In this document: positions 1 through 11,290 of the stretch, one piece after another | How positions within the stretch are numbered: the stretch's first letter is position 1 | How the letters are laid out: every line of letters begins with the position of its first letter | Assembly: GCA_964019415.1 (NCBI GenBank) | Contig: OZ025869.1 | Location: 15,415,459 to 15,479,458, forward strand | DNA: 64,000 bases | Direction of reading: 5' to 3' | From: Ianthella basta | Taxonomy: Eukaryota > Porifera > Demospongiae > Verongiida > Ianthellidae | Made by a program: the position numbers and the translations under genes | Notes under the pieces: model-generated | Told to the model about the DNA's origin: nothing | What the model saw: only the letters and a program-made list of their open reading frames with translations | The model's database searches: none

Positions 1-865
1 TTCATATATCATATATCATACATCATCATGAACTTCATCTATAAGGGTGTGTAAAAATGTTTCCTTCAAAAACAAGGGGAGATGTAGGGATGGTGCTGTG
101 TGCCTCTGAAGGGCATGGGAGACCAACTGGCAGAAAAACCTCTAGGCCAGCACAAACATTGCACACTTCACTGCCAATGTTTGTGAAGTTCAACCTTCAT
201 ACATGTATATCCAGGTAGCTAGTGTCTTACAGTATATCAGAACACATCCGTACATATGCATGCATCACGGTGTACCAGACTCTGCAATTGCTATACAGTA
301 TAGCTGTACAGCCGTTACTCATCAGCGCTTTAGTCATGTACATGGGTGTATGCATGCAGCTTGGTGATGTGTACATGGGAAGATGCACAGCTGGAATAGG
401 CATGCAATCTTAATCGCATGCATGTAGCAGCCCTTTAGCTTGTTATTGCACACTCACAATTGCATAACAACATGCAGGTGGAGAAATAGGGGATGGTAGC
501 AAGACCACAAGCGCAGCAAAATGTTGCCAGATGTAGGGATGGTGCAAATGTATTCAAGTCAGTGAATGTTAATTATCTGCATGGGTTTTGCAGGGACAGG
601 CTGGTCTCCCCCTTTGCATGGACTGGCCCTCCTCCTTGTTCCTACGGTTTTTCCGCCAGGTGGTTTGCCATGCCCTTCAGAGACACACTGCACCATCCCT
701 ACATCTGCCCTTGCTTTTGAAGGAAACATTTTTACGCACCCTTGTTTCTCGACTTTTTATGGAATGCAAATTGCACATGGGCAACGGCTGATCTACTTGA
801 AAGGCTTCCAAACAACAGTGGCAACAAAGGAATGTGCTCCAAATGCATGGCAGGGTGTGTAGCAC
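1..865. repeat. Dispersed repeat R1 (foldback-type), first copy
   Basis: The word GATGTAGGGATGGTG occurs near 84 and 531, and its complement CACCATCCCTACATCTGCC near 691. Between them lie blocks such as 'aaaatgtttcct', 'ccgccaggtggt' and 'ggatggtagcaagacc'. The same blocks, in one or the other orientation, recur at 4755-6350 and 49030-49290. The inverted copies of the terminal word suggest a nonautonomous foldback or MITE family. The overlapping short ORFs differ in frame between copies and are not convincing genes. Confidence 0.6.
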
Positions 866-1216
866 ATTGTGGGATGTGGCTGGGTGGGTAACCTAGGGTA
901 GTCTGTGGTGGATGGGTGCAAGATGTATTACTTCTGTTTGACTAGCCAATCATTTCGCGGAGTTAGCTGTGCAATAGGCTAGGATGGCAGAACAAGTGGG
1001 CTAGGGGGCTGTAGCCCCCCAAATTACTTATCCAGGAAGTCATGGTGGTAGGCAAGACTGGCTTGTTCACAGAGTAACTCCCACAATCCCAATCATATTT
1101 TGCTGCCACTCTGACTCACTGTCTGGATGGATATTGGTTATAGCTACGTATCTACCCACACCACAGGCGGTCTAGAGGTACGGCCCCTACATGCACACAA
1201 AAGAGCTGCACCATAC
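866..1216. other. No recognisable gene
   Basis: Apart from a short self-complementary word near 1005-1020 (GGGGGCTGTAGCCCCCC), nothing was recognised here. Confidence 0.5.
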
Positions 1217-1620
1217 CTACAACATCGAATGCAGGATGACTGTGGAGAGGAACCAGAAGTGACAGCTAGCTCTCATCGCCAAGCGAAAGCGGAAATGTCG
1301 GACGGAAGCAACCACGCAGTAAGGGAAAATGGCACAGCCACGGATAACCACCGAAACGGTGCGCGGGCGAATGTCGGTCGAAGCATCTCCTGTATGCGCC
1401 CTAGAACAGTCATCTCGCCGCGTTGTGGATCTATTGAATCGCAACTGAAATAGGATTAGGCAATCAAGTGTGTCCGATTGTGTAGTTACGTCAGCGTAAA
1501 ATGGCGTCTTTCTCCCAGGAACATCTCGCCGAGGTCTAGTAACCTCCATTTGTGGACTTGCTCGCGGAGTCATCAAACTTACAAAAGGCACTTACCCGTC
1601 GAAAGCGCTGTAGAATTGTG
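1217..1620 (-). repeat. Dispersed repeat R2, minus-oriented copy
   Basis: Read on the minus strand, the segment begins with GTAAGTGCCTTTTGTAAG and goes on through 'acaaatggagg' and 'cacaacgcgg'. The same order of blocks occurs on the plus strand at 6395-6790. The pair is diverged but collinear. The GTAAGT could be a splice donor carried by the repeat, but no adjoining exon is convincing. Confidence 0.5.
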
Positions 1621-1859
1621 GATAAATCAGTCCCTTACTAATTATCGTTTGTGAGTTACAGCTGACGGAGAAGAATACGAAGAAGAAGAATAATAATAAG
1701 AAGGCGAAACACGAAAAAAGGTGTCGACGCTTTCTACACAACGGCGCGCGCGCGTGTGGAAGTAAGGTTACCTCTGTATACTGTACAGCCTCCCTTCCTT
1801 GTAGGCGGTTTCTTGTGTCGGTTCTCACTACTGTTCAGGAGTAGCGCAACTTTCCGTTT

Positions 1860-2060
1860 GTATTACAGCATACAAACAACCCCCACCATCCCTACATAGA
1901 CAGCACTACTGTGCTGTCTGATACATTGTAAACATACATACCAGGGACCTTTGCAAACCTAGTGACATCACATATATTGTTAATTCGAAACAACCTGTAC
2001 CATCCCTACATAGAAGAGAGTACTATCATACTCTCTGATACGTACTGGAAGTGATGTCAT
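1860..2060. repeat. Two hairpins behind the word ACCATCCCTACAT
   Basis: ACCATCCCTACAT is followed by AGACAGCACTACTGTGCTGTCT-type and AGAGAGTACTATCATACTCTCT-type palindromes, near 1888-1920 and 2001-2040. A related arrangement (CACCATCCCAACATCGACAGCAC, then a complementary GCTGTCTGATAT or GCCGTCTGATAT) recurs at 16420-16460 and 62020-62060. This looks like the conserved terminus of a small mobile repeat. Confidence 0.45.
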
Positions 2061-2699
2061 ACGACAGTTGCTAGTTGCAGAAGACGACAAACTTATAAAG
2101 TAAATCAGTGAAGTACATGATGTACCACCACCACACCGTGCCACTTCCGTGCTTTGTTCGCTGTGTGCATGCTGTCTGCCCAGTAAATGGCGATTGAGAC
2201 CGGGAGGCGGCCTTAGCAATGTGCTGTAACAAGTCCCTTGGCTGCAAAAGCCTGGCAAAGTCATAAGAACTTGAACCTTAGAATCGAACAAGTTATGAAT
2301 TAGTATACCTAAATTAAGATGTACAGAAATACAGTCATTTAGTGACCCCAGGAATATACATAAACAACATGGTTACTTTTTGTTCGACCACCAGAGAGAC
2401 AAAAATAGCAAATTTATTCTGATCAATCTATGCAAACAAGATAAATGCCTTCGCTGAACACAAGAGTAGAGATTCAAGTTGTATCATGCAAAGCCGTAAC
2501 AACCAACCTTTCTCTAGATGGAGACAAACAATGGCACTGGCCAGATGGAGTATATAACCCCTATATGTGTAGTGCATATGAAGGTTCATATGCCAACTGT
2601 ACTGTACATGCATATGGTTAGAATCCTTGGTCAATAACCAATACCATATCTCAGCTGTGGTTCTTCCTCGGAACCACAAAGTAAAAATGATTATAGAAA
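2061..2699. other. No recognisable gene
   Basis: AT-rich sequence with only short, unrelated ORFs on both strands. Nothing was recognised. Confidence 0.5.
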
Positions 2700-4560
2700 A
2701 GGGTGCCATCGCGGGGATAACACAGAGTGCATGTTTAGCAGGTGCATATATCACTTTGGCACACATTACTCCATTTCCAATCCTGCTTCTAGGCATGCTC
2801 TACTATACATATTATGGGATACCATGACACAAGAAGTTAGATGGACATATCAAGATTAGTATTAGTGGAAGACAGCAACATGGGCATTGAAAAGAAGGCA
2901 ACAGATCTAGAGGCTCATTGCTGTGCGGAAATGATCACTAAGATTCCTGATGGCAAAAATGTGTGATATACATACTACTGTACACTCACTGTCTGTATGT
3001 ACACTCAGTCTGGTGCAGTGAGGAGGAGGGGCTACAGCTAATGGTGGGAGCTTGTTCTCATACTAACAGCCCCACATGATGATGTGAATGTGAGATATAT
3101 TATATATCACTGAGAGAATTAAAGAGAGTATATTGGAAAGTTTTAAGTGTAAATTAACATCAAACCTTTGTAGACTGTATGCTGTGGTCAACACCTCTCA
3201 AAGTTTAGTAACTATGCCATGTGAGTGCACAAGAGTGTTTTAGCTGACTCATCTTTCACTCAAAATGGCAAAAAGTAATTATTACTACACAAAACCACAT
3301 TACTACCCAAGAGGGGTAGCTATAGGTTGGAATGGAAGGCATGAAGGGATGAGGAGTACTGGACTAACTAAGACATCCCAAAGTTATGGAACTGTGCTAT
3401 GTGAGTGCTCACAAGTGTCCACCAATTAACCTACAACTATACACTACTGCACACTCACTGTATGTTGCTTCCTTCCTCTCAACACACACCTCACACCACT
3501 AGCACCTCACTCACTTGCACAGATCACTCCCGCATCTTCACTGTGGCCACAGTTATGCACTCCAAGACCATTATGGACACACTGTGCGAGGCTGGCTTCA
3601 TGGCCCCTGCAGTGTACATCATCGTACCAAATTCGACCACTTCCTCTTCCAAAAGCAGCACAACAAGGTGCACCCACAGCTGTGCCATAGCCCAGTTGAC
3701 GACACACCGCTGTGGCATCCTGCAGATCCCAGTCATCATCACACACGGTGCCCCAGGTACCATTGTGGTACACCTCCACACGCCCCGCATGTGGATCAGA
3801 CCCTCCCACCAGTCGCACTTCTCCTTCACCTGGACCAGTGGACAGCAGCAGCACAGACCACCAGTTACACATGTACACTCAGTCCGGTGCAGTGAGGAGG
3901 AGGGGCTACAGCTAATGGTGGGAGCTTGTTCTCATACTAACAGCCCCACATGATGATGGTGCAACAGAGATGGTCAGTGTAGTCACCATGAACATGGAAC
4001 ACAGGTACTGGAGTCATGGTGTGGCCAAGTGTCAGTTTGTAGCACTACCCTGATGTTTACTGTACTAGTGTGCTTGATCTGCGTTTGGTGGGTTTGATAG
4101 AACTTGTACTTTAGGAGCATTCTAATGTGATGGAACTTGAAAGACAAAGCACATTATATCTTTGTAAGGAAGAGCTGTTACCAGCAATATTGGAGATTGT
4201 ATCTGGTGAGCACATCTTTGTACTAGTGCATCTGTGAAATGCATGAGCCTCACAGGAAGGAACGATAGCAGAATTAGGGGAGTTGTACATTTATTCATGA
4301 TAATGGTAGGGCTGACAAGGTATGTGTGGTGCAGTTCAGTCAGTATGGATGACAACAGGAATGTGTGGGCATCCCAAGGCAAGGAAGTAGGTTCGGTGCG
4401 ACTACTGTCCTCTGTGGCACTACTGTATTTGTGCTGGAATAGCACACAAAAGCGCCAAAGCCAAGATGTATACCTGTGTTTCTTGCACCAAGACATGACA
4501 ACATCCTCAGAGTCCTCTGTAGTAGGCCATATATGACACTCTCCTGTACAGTCGTCATTT
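2700..4560. repeat. Segmental duplication block D1, copy 1
   Basis: The block is collinear with 46060-47780. Shared landmarks are 'gtggtcaacac', 'tgttgcttccttcctctc', the SRCR exon at 3515-3829 (partner 46931-47245), 'gaggaggaggggctacagc' and 'ttggagattgtatctggtga'. A partial internal repeat of the 'gaggaggaggggctacagc' part also lies near 3020-3080. Divergence is moderate, so the duplication is not very recent. Confidence 0.7.
3515..3829 (-). CDS. SRCR domain exon (type III cassette)
   Basis: This 315-bp exon encodes one complete SRCR domain, an extracellular disulfide-rich module of scavenger receptors and related proteins. Family hallmarks are visible: [10 protein letters not shown] at the start, [20 protein letters not shown], a CRQLGYG motif and a C-terminal DAGVICA. 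The minus-strand acceptor is ...CTGGTCCAG at 3830 and the donor is GTGAGT at 3514. Both boundaries are in phase 1, as in the other SRCR exons of the window. It is the most downstream SRCR exon on this strand and lies beyond the terminal exon of the receptor kinase (30643). It therefore belongs to another gene, a paralog or a remnant. No in-frame lesion is seen. Confidence 0.85.
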
Positions 4561-4754
4561 TATCCTGCCGATTTTTTATGATCCCTGGGCTTCTTCTTCT
4601 TAATGCTTGGTTTCTGTGAAATGATTTTGCCCGAATCTTCTGCCGTGGCCAGGACTTAGATGTACCCATCTGGGTAGTAGGTCAGAGCAAACAGATCTTC
4701 TTGCATTGTGGTTTACGAGTCACCGACCGAATTTGAATGACTTTCAACCGATTT

Positions 4755-6350
4755 TATGTTACCTGGGTAGGGATGGTGCAGTGTGTACCTGCAAGGTATG
4801 GCAAAACCGCCTGGCAGAAAAATCGTAGGAACAAGGAGCGCCAGTGCATGCAAGGGGGGGGGAGCCGGTCCATGCAACAAGGAGGGCTGGTCCATACAAT
4901 GCCCCTTTGTTGCCACTGTTCTTTGGAAGCCTTGCATTCCATAAAAAGTGGAGAAACAAGGGTATGAAAAATGTTTCCTCCAAAAACAAGGGCAGATGTA
5001 GGGATGGTGCAGTGTGTACCTGCAAGGTATGGCAAAACCACCTGGCGGAAAAATTGTAGGAGGAGTGCTGGTCCATGCAAAGAGGGGGGGCCAGTCAGTC
5101 CATGCAACAAGGAGGGCCGGTCCATGCAAAACCCAGGTCATTAACATGCGCTGACTTTGAATACGTTTTCACCATCCCTACATCTGCCAACATTCTGCTG
5201 CGCCTACTACTACTGCATGCCCATTCTAGCTCTTCAGCTTCCCCTTTACACCCACAGGTACAGCCATACAATTTTCCCATCTTTCTGCTTTGTTGCATGT
5301 GCTCAGTACGCTATAGTTATTAGCTAAGGTTTATCCTTGCAAATTGCTTGCTACTCAATCTACTTTGCTGTGCTCTAGAATCAAGGCCCTCCTGCTCTTC
5401 TATGCAGTCCATTACGTGTTTCAATGTAACAGCTAGCTGCAGGACCCACATTCTTTGGCTTCATCACTTATGTAGCTATGCATCTTGCTACACGTTGAGA
5501 CTCTGGAAAAACCACCCAGCTCAGCTGCTAGTACATGTTATTGCTTATCATTGCTCTTCACTACATTGCTGCCTGCAAACTGGTGCACCCAGTTTCAGGC
5601 CCTCTCTGTTTGACTCTCACTGTAAAAACAGTGGTGGTTTTGGGCCACCAGCGGTGGTTCTCAGGGACAAGCAGTGGTTTCAAACAACTTTAATACTCTT
5701 AGTTCCTGAGAAACACCAATGGCGGTCTGAATCCAACACTGTTTTACAGTGTACACCAGTACAAACATTGTACACTTCACTGTCAACACTAGTGAAGTTC
5801 CAACTCCCTTAATCCAGGATGTGAATGGCTTATACGGCGTACAGAGTGCAGCTGTGCATGCGCCATGCTGCACACCAGACTGCAGTTTCTGGCTATTCAG
5901 GCTTTCATCATTAGTGCTTCAGTCATGTACATGGATGTATGCATGCAGCATGGTGGCATGATATGTGTACATGGGAACATATAGCTGCAGTGGGCATATG
6001 CATGCAATAGGATAGTCTCCTGTGGCAGCCCTTGTTATTGCACACTCACATGTACAATTGCACTATAATATGCAGGCGGAGAAACAGGGGATGGTAGCAA
6101 GACCGCAAGCGCGGCAAAATGTTGGCAGATGTAGGGATGGTGAAAACGTATTCAAAGTCAGTGCATGTTAATGACCTGGGTTTTGCATGGACCGGCCCTC
6201 CTTGTTGCATGGACCGACTGCCCCCCCCCTTCTTTGCATGGACCAGCGCTCCTCCTTGTTCCTACGACTTTTCCGCCAGGTGGTTTTGCCATACCTTGCA
6301 GGTACACACTGCACCATCCCTACATCTGCCCTTGTTTTTGGAGGAATATA
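4755..6350. repeat. Dispersed repeat R1, several rearranged copies
   Basis: The terminal word GTAGGGATGGTG or its complement appears near 4769, 4998, 5167, 6129 and 6313. Blocks such as GGTCCATGCAA, 'cgcctggcagaaaaa' and 'cattccataaaaagtg' recur two or three times. Sequence 5745-6130 is collinear with 145-560 at the window start. Part of the area (5200-5745) shows nothing recognisable. Long overlapping ORFs rich in Trp and Pro on the minus strand (4713-5147) are products of the repeat, not genes. Confidence 0.55.
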
Positions 6351-6394
6351 TATATAAAGGAGTAAGAGAATAATTCATCCACAGTTCTATCACG

Positions 6395-6790
6395 CTTTTG
6401 GCACGTAAGTGCCTTTTGTAAGCTAGATGGCTCTGCAAGCCAGTCTACAAATGGAGGTTTCCCAGCCTTTGTGAGATGTTGCTAGGTGCAAGACACCATT
6501 TTATAATGACATAATCATATGTATAACACGGTTGGTCGCTCCTCTTTTGAGGTTTGGGCCAATAGCCCCACAACGCGGTCAGATGAGTGTTCGCAAGTGC
6601 ATACGGGACAAGCTTCAGCCGCCATTAGCCAGTACGCCGTTTAGAAGGACATCTGCGGTGGTTGTGCCAGTGGGCCACCATTTTAGTTAGCTAGCTAGCT
6701 ACTGCAAGTTCGCTACTGGTGGACATTTCTGAGTTCGTGCGGAGCCTAGGTTCTAGCTGCCACTTCAGCTCTGAACCAGAACAGAAACAT
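6395..6790 (+). repeat. Dispersed repeat R2, plus-oriented copy
   Basis: Opens with GTAAGTGCCTTTTGTAAG and follows the block order of 1217-1620 read on the other strand. It is more diverged than its partner and has no convincing coding content. Confidence 0.5.
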
Positions 6791-7503
6791 GAGGGCCATA
6801 TACCTGCATTGCTGTCCTGTAGTTCTGGCAAAGTACCATATCTGAGCTGACATTCCATAAAAAGTGCAGAAACAATAAGGAATAAATAATTTCTGCAAAA
6901 ACTACTAAAGATGTATGGCTGGCATAAAAAGTCAATACACAATTCATAGTTGAGACAACAGGCCAGGTCTGGTGTCCTTCTGACAGCCACAGTGAGAAAT
7001 AGGAACACGAGGTAAAGACATAATTGCATCCCCAAAGTGTTGCAAACCTGATGACATGCATGACTGACATGACTGATGCCAAGACGCAATAACACCATAC
7101 TTTACTTCAATTTCACTACATCTGTGTCTTAAGAAGGTTGTCAATGATGAAAGTACAGCAAATTCAAGAAATAGAGAGTACGATGCCATTAGAATAAGGC
7201 TGATAGCTTTCATGCATTGCATGTTCATGTGAAGAGAAAGTTTTGAAGTCTAGATGTTGCAAGATCAGTTCTGCTATTTGTAGTCCAATCAGCATCCCAC
7301 CACATGTGCATGAGCAACAAGCTGAGATTTAGCTAGTTACATAGCTAGCTAATAACCTTTGGTGTTTCTGAATTCACGCTTCAGAAAAAACCTAGTGAGG
7401 TAGGTTGGCTGGACCACCAGTGTTAGGTAGTATTTAGAATGATTAGGAGATGTCATCATCCCCACCTGATGATCACTGCAGTGCAAATTGATCTTGGTAT
7501 ACT
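6791..7503. other. No recognisable gene
   Basis: 6840-6915 contains a decayed piece of repeat R1 ('cattccataaaaagtg', 'tttctgcaaaaac'). The rest shows only short ORFs and a run of TAGC repeats near 6685. Nothing was recognised. Confidence 0.45.
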
Positions 7504-7512
7504 ATGGTGACT

Positions 7513-7751
7513 TAGTCTGGCTAGCTAGACCGTCCAGTTATGCCCAGGGCGCTTATCAGAAGCGTTTGCCACGAATTTGTGACAACGACATTCATGTCCT
7601 TAGCTGTTGCTGCTATATAGGTGTGGGAACTGTATAATTAGAGGTGTGACATAGATAACCCAAAGGTGTGAACTAATCGCTATCCCCCCTAGACTGTCCC
7701 TTCCATTCTGTGCACCTGGCGCTTATTGGGACAGTCTAGCCAGCCAGACTA
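7513..7751. mobile_element. MITE with TAGTCTGGC ends and 9-bp target duplication
   Basis: The element begins TAGTCTGGCTAGCTAGACC and ends with GTCTAGCCAGCCAGACTA, giving inverted termini. It is flanked by a perfect 9-bp direct repeat, ATGGTGACT, at 7504-7512 and 7752-7760. The ends match those of the helicase-bearing element at 19368-20502, which also has a 9-bp target duplication. Being 239 bp with no ORF, it is best seen as a nonautonomous derivative of that family. Confidence 0.85.
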
Positions 7752-7760
7752 ATGGTGACT

Positions 7761-8127
7761 GTGCTAACGTCATTTAAACAGCGTCAAAAGTGTCATAATT
7801 CCACAAAATGGCTACCACTGCATACGAAGGTAAACCTGGGGACCTCTATTCCTTTGCAAAATTCACACTCATTCCAATCAACGTGCAGAGAATAATGGCA
7901 TTGAAGAACAATGGGTAGCCTTAGTTATTGCCCCCCCCCCCAAGTCTGAATGTCTATGCAAAATGCCTAGCTTTGATTTTTAGAAATTACAGTATGTTTC
8001 AGATGAAAAAACCGGACTGGGTGCTGGGTACAGGAAAGACACGTACTACGTATGTAGGAGCTTTGTAGGAGACAAAACCTCTAGCTGTATTCCTGCCTGC
8101 TGCTGTGGGCTAGCAGTAAAGCCATCA
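7761..8127. other. No recognisable gene
   Basis: Includes a C10 homopolymer near 7930. Short ORFs only. Confidence 0.4.
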
Positions 8128-8345
8128 CTGGGGAAAGCAAGGATTGGGACAAGTTGTTACCATACCTACTATTCGCCTACAGAGAAGTCCCCCAGGCCTC
8201 AACAGGGTTTGCCTCCTTCGAGCTGTCGTATAGTCACTCGGTATGCAAAACATTAGATCTTGTACAGGAAGCATGGGAAGCAGACACCAGGAGCTGTGAG
8301 AGTGTGATAGAAGTTGGCCAAGATGACTTAGCCTTGTCCCCAGGC
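8128..8345 (+). pseudogene. Ty3/gypsy integrase fragment
   Basis: One frame encodes WDKLLPYLLFAYREVPQAST, then GFASFELSYS and LDLVQEAWEAD. This is the pattern that follows the catalytic core in many gypsy integrases. No LTR, protease or reverse transcriptase sequence is attached, so it is a short truncated relic. It is not closely related to the intact element at 53.6-58.7 kb, whose corresponding segment reads differently. Confidence 0.75.
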
Positions 8346-8399
8346 CCTTCGCGTTAATTGGAGGGGGGGGGGGGAGAAGGGCCTGGGAGCCACTGTTCC

Positions 8400-8900
8400 G
8401 CAACGTCATACTTTCATATCGAAATGGCGCATCAATGGCGGAATGGCATAAGGTCCAATGGACGGCAATGAACGTTGTTCAGCCAAAAGGGGATGAAGGA
8501 AGACCTTCGTCGGCTGCTGTTGGTGCCAATCGAGGATGGCAACGGTTTGCCACAGAACGTGTGCAAGCCTAGCAACAGCTCTGTCCATTGAAGAACAATG
8601 CTGCCAGACTTACTTCCAGCGAAGTCAAAAAGGAACGGCAACACCTCGTAGCAGACTGACTTCCCGAAACCAGTCGGTAGCCACAGGAAATACGTCCTTC
8701 CGTTAATAGAGATAAATAACGAAAAGCAGTCAGCTGTTCTTGCTTGAGCGCGATACTAGAACGTCTAACGCAAGAAAGAGCATACGACAGATCATCAGTG
8801 AATAACCTGAAGTTTGTGGGACTGAGAACAAACTCGCTACGGAGTCTTGACCAGACCCTACCTCCCCGACCAATGATGTCACCATATAAAATGGAGGGGA
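8400..8900 (-). pseudogene. RecQ-like helicase fragment (Walker A region)
   Basis: On the minus strand the sequence reads LKQEQLTAFRYL, then TYFLWLPTGFGKSVCYEVLP and FLFDFAGSKSGS. This is the Q motif and Walker A loop of RecQ-like superfamily 2 helicases. The following Ia/Ib region is not recoverable in a single frame. The better preserved relative at 19956-20333 sits inside a transposon with terminal inverted repeats, so this fragment is probably a decayed copy from a related element. No matching termini were found around it. Confidence 0.6.
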
Positions 8901-8928
8901 GGTAACAGTCTGGCTACACGAGACTATC

Positions 8929-8988
8929 TCCGCCGTTCCTCCATTTCGGGGGACGCTCCTTCCCAAAATGGTGGAACGGCGGAGATAG
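8929..8988. repeat. Inverted repeat (20-bp arms)
   Basis: GAGACTATCTCCGCCGTTCC on the left pairs with GGAACGGCGGAGATAGGGCT on the right, apart from one or two mismatches. The spacer is about 20 bp. It could be a small foldback element or a terminus of a lost transposon. Confidence 0.6.
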
Positions 8989-9146
8989 GGCTGGGTACGA
9001 GACTACCATATCTCTCAAACGCAGTCCTTTCGAGACAATCGCCTTTTTTAACTTCCTACTTTGTCTTGAAAAGAAACCTTTGTGGCTAGGGGTAGACATG
9101 CTTGATCTATTACCGGATTTCACTAGCCAAGAGTTGAAGGATAATT

Positions 9147-9188
9147 GCCAAACATTTCAACAACCATGCAGTTGTCTTCATCAGTGGC
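9147..9188 (-). ncRNA. Hammerhead-ribozyme-like motif in the Penelope element end
   Basis: On the minus strand, CTGATGA (9184-9178) is followed by a possible stem II (GACAAC with GTTGTT, loop TGCATG), then GAAA (9158-9155), TGTT, and TGGC (9150-9147). The TGGC pairs with GCCA (9188-9185) immediately before CTGATGA. Thus stem I, the CUGAUGA core, stem II, GAAA and a minimal stem III occur in the right order. Penelope-like elements are known to carry such ribozymes in their terminal repeats. Deviations are one extra A between the core and stem II, a G-U closing pair and U at position 17, so activity is uncertain. Confidence 0.45.
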
Positions 9189-9395
9189 GGTACAAAACAG
9201 AAAGTGACTCGCTTTATATAGGCTAAGATGGCACTAATGTGAGTGACAGAAGATGAGATGACAGGTGATGAATAAACTTAAGGGGCAGGGTGGGCGGAAA
9301 TCAGGGAAGCATGCAGGGTACAGAGTTGTACACTAGGGGCAATGTTCCATCATTTCTGTTTAATGTGTTGGGGTGAGACCTAATGTGAATTGACT

Positions 9396-10658
9396 CTAAT
9401 GTAGTCTGTGGTAGTAATGGGGTTGCTGCTCCAGTACTCTGATGTTATTCCAGTCCACAGGGTGGTGGTGGCTCCATGCGTGCTCAGCCAGTGCTGAGTT
9501 TGCACAGTCCCCTGACTCCACCGCCTTACAGTGCTCCTTCATCCGCTTACTCAGGCATCTGCCTGTCTGGCCTACATAAGTGGCTGGGCAACCTGCACAT
9601 GGGATCTGGTACACGACTCCAGCCAGCTCTTTGGGTTTTACCAGGAGCTGTCTGAGGGTGGTGTTAGGGCGGAATGAGACCCTCACTCCACTAGGAGTGA
9701 GGACTCTGCATACTGCCTCAGACAGACTGTGTACATAGGGGAGGCTGACCACTGGGCCCTGGCACTGGTCGTCCGTGTGCCTGGTGCAGGTTGGTGTGGA
9801 GTGGGATTGAATAACACCTTTGGGGTACCCATTGTTGATGAGGGCCTGTCTGTTGTGTCTGGTTTCCTGATCCTTCGCAGTGACATCTGAGCAGATTGCC
9901 CCTGCCCTGCTGTGCAGCGTCTTGACCACTGCAAGTTTGTGGGCCAGTGGATGGTGGGACATAAAGTCCAGGTAACGGTCTGTGTGGGAAGCTTTTCTGT
10001 ACACAGTCGTTGAGATGGAGCCATCCGGATCCCGCTGGAGAAGGACATCCAAGAATGGAAGCTTGCCTTCTGACTCCACCTCGACTGTGAACTGGATGCT
10101 TGGTTCCACACCATTGAGGTGGTCCAGGAATTGCTGTACTCTTGAGGCCGGGAGAGCTGCACAGGTGTCATCTACGTAACGTTTCCAAAACCTCAGGGGG
10201 ATGTCTGTGGTTGCCAACGCCCTCTCCTCCACGTCTTCCATAACTAGGTTGGCAATGGTTACTGAGACCGGGGATCCCATTGCCGTCCCAAAAGTCTGCT
10301 AGTAGATCTCTCCACGGAAGGCAAGGTAGGTGGCACCCAAGCAGAACTCCACAAGCTTCATCACCTCATTCACACTGAGGCCAGTACGATCCTTCAGCCC
10401 CACGTCATCCTTGAGTCTGCGTTGCGCTACTTCTGTGGCGAGATGCACAGGGACATTCGTGAACAGTGACACGACGTCAAAGGGGACAAGGAGTTCATCT
10501 CTTGGCAGGACTTGTGGCTTGATGAACTCAGTGAAGGCCTTGGAGTTCCGAACGTGTGCTGGCGAGTTGCCTACAAGGGGGGCTAGGATTGCTGCAAGAT
10601 GTTTTGACAGCTGGTAGGTGGGAGACCGCAGGTATGACACGATTGGGCGCAACGGCAC
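9396..10658 (-). pseudogene. Penelope-type reverse transcriptase plus GIY-YIG endonuclease
   Basis: The upstream part (10658-10302) has VPLRPIVSYLRSPTYQLSKH, then DELLVPFDVVSLFTNVPVH, which contains RT motif A with an Asp. After an in-frame TAG at 10299-10301 the frame continues with QTFGTAMGSPVS (motif B) and FWKRYVDDT (motif C, YVDD). KLPFLDVLL and FRPNTTLRQLL follow. VVYQIPCAGCPATYVGQTGR is the GIY-YIG signature, with the two Cys typical of Penelope elements. The stop lies just before motif B and fits a single-base change in a Gln codon. The element is not expected to be active. Confidence 0.88.
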
Positions 10659-10859
10659 CTCAAGTTTTGTGTACCTTCGGTAGTCCGTATAGCAGTGGAC
10701 GACGTCCTGCAGAAGACCTGAGCTTGTCGTAAAGACTGTCGGTGATGGACTACTTTGTCTTTCTGAATCTACTGGTATCGCTCATAAGGCGCCTCGTAGT
10801 CTGCAGTGCCAGATTATGCGCAGACACACACACACACATGCGCGCAGACAGACCAAACA

Positions 10860-11290
10860 CTGTAACCCCTCACTGCGCTATGCGCCACCGAAGGTTAACA
10901 ATGCAATAAAATGTGCTGATTCTTGGCAGATTCAGGCCAAGCCTGGGGACAGCAGGTACACTGTGTACTATAGTGCAATGAAGAAACTTGATAATGTAGT
11001 CCACATTGATGTGGGTATACCTGTCTGGGAGGGAAGTCCTCCAGATTCTCTCTCCCTCTCCAATGATGTGATTTTCATTAAAATTGAGGGGATGAAGTGA
11101 CTGGCATTGTAAGACTAGATGTGGCCAGCGAAGGTTTGTGCTCTGCCACTACAGTAACTGTGAAAAGCACAACCCTATAAATTATGTGTTCTTGACATTA
11201 CAAATGACTGAATTGTGTAAGGGACATAACACATTCCACATATTCCATGAAAAATGCAAAATACTGTCACATCTAACCAGAAATAGCTAA
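10860..11290 (+). repeat. Coding-like dispersed repeat C1, copy 1
   Basis: The segment is collinear with 17780-18330. Shared blocks are 'caatgcaataaaatgtg', 'ccaagcctggggacagcag', 'gcaatgaagaaacttg', 'gactagatgtggccagcga' (copy 2: gactaggtgtggccagcga) and 'gaattgtgtaagggaca'. Here an open frame (10816-11100) reads WQIQAKPGDSRYTVYYS and SLSNDVIFIKIEGMK. The W-V/I-Q-x-K-P-G-x-x-Y-T-V pattern resembles the region before SWIM-like zinc motifs of transposon proteins, but no Cys/His motif is preserved. Identity is not established. Confidence 0.4.

Larger units (their letters stand above)
9130..10790 (-). mobile_element. Penelope-like element (5'-truncated, degenerate)
   Basis: On the minus strand, a reverse transcriptase (10790 down to about 9900) is followed by a GIY-YIG endonuclease (about 9700-9500), the domain order typical of Penelope-like retroelements. 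The upstream end is lost near 10.79 kb. The non-coding 3' end carries a hammerhead-like motif at 9147-9188. Lesions include a TAG at 10299-10301, a frameshift near 10660 and another near 9400. After the last, the terminal coding sequence (LNRNDGTLPLVYN) resumes in a different frame. Confidence 0.85.

Noticed and set aside
3405-3953. 182-codon plus-strand ORF
   Set aside because: Antisense shadow of the SRCR exon, as is 46821-47372; the minus strand carries the SRCR signature and splice sites.
4713-5147. Overlapping Trp/Pro-rich ORFs on the minus strand
   Set aside because: They translate repeat R1 units, and different copies favour different frames.
5348-5812. 154-codon plus-strand ORF
   Set aside because: Lies in repeat-rich DNA, composition not protein-like, no conserved counterpart in the related region 1-560.
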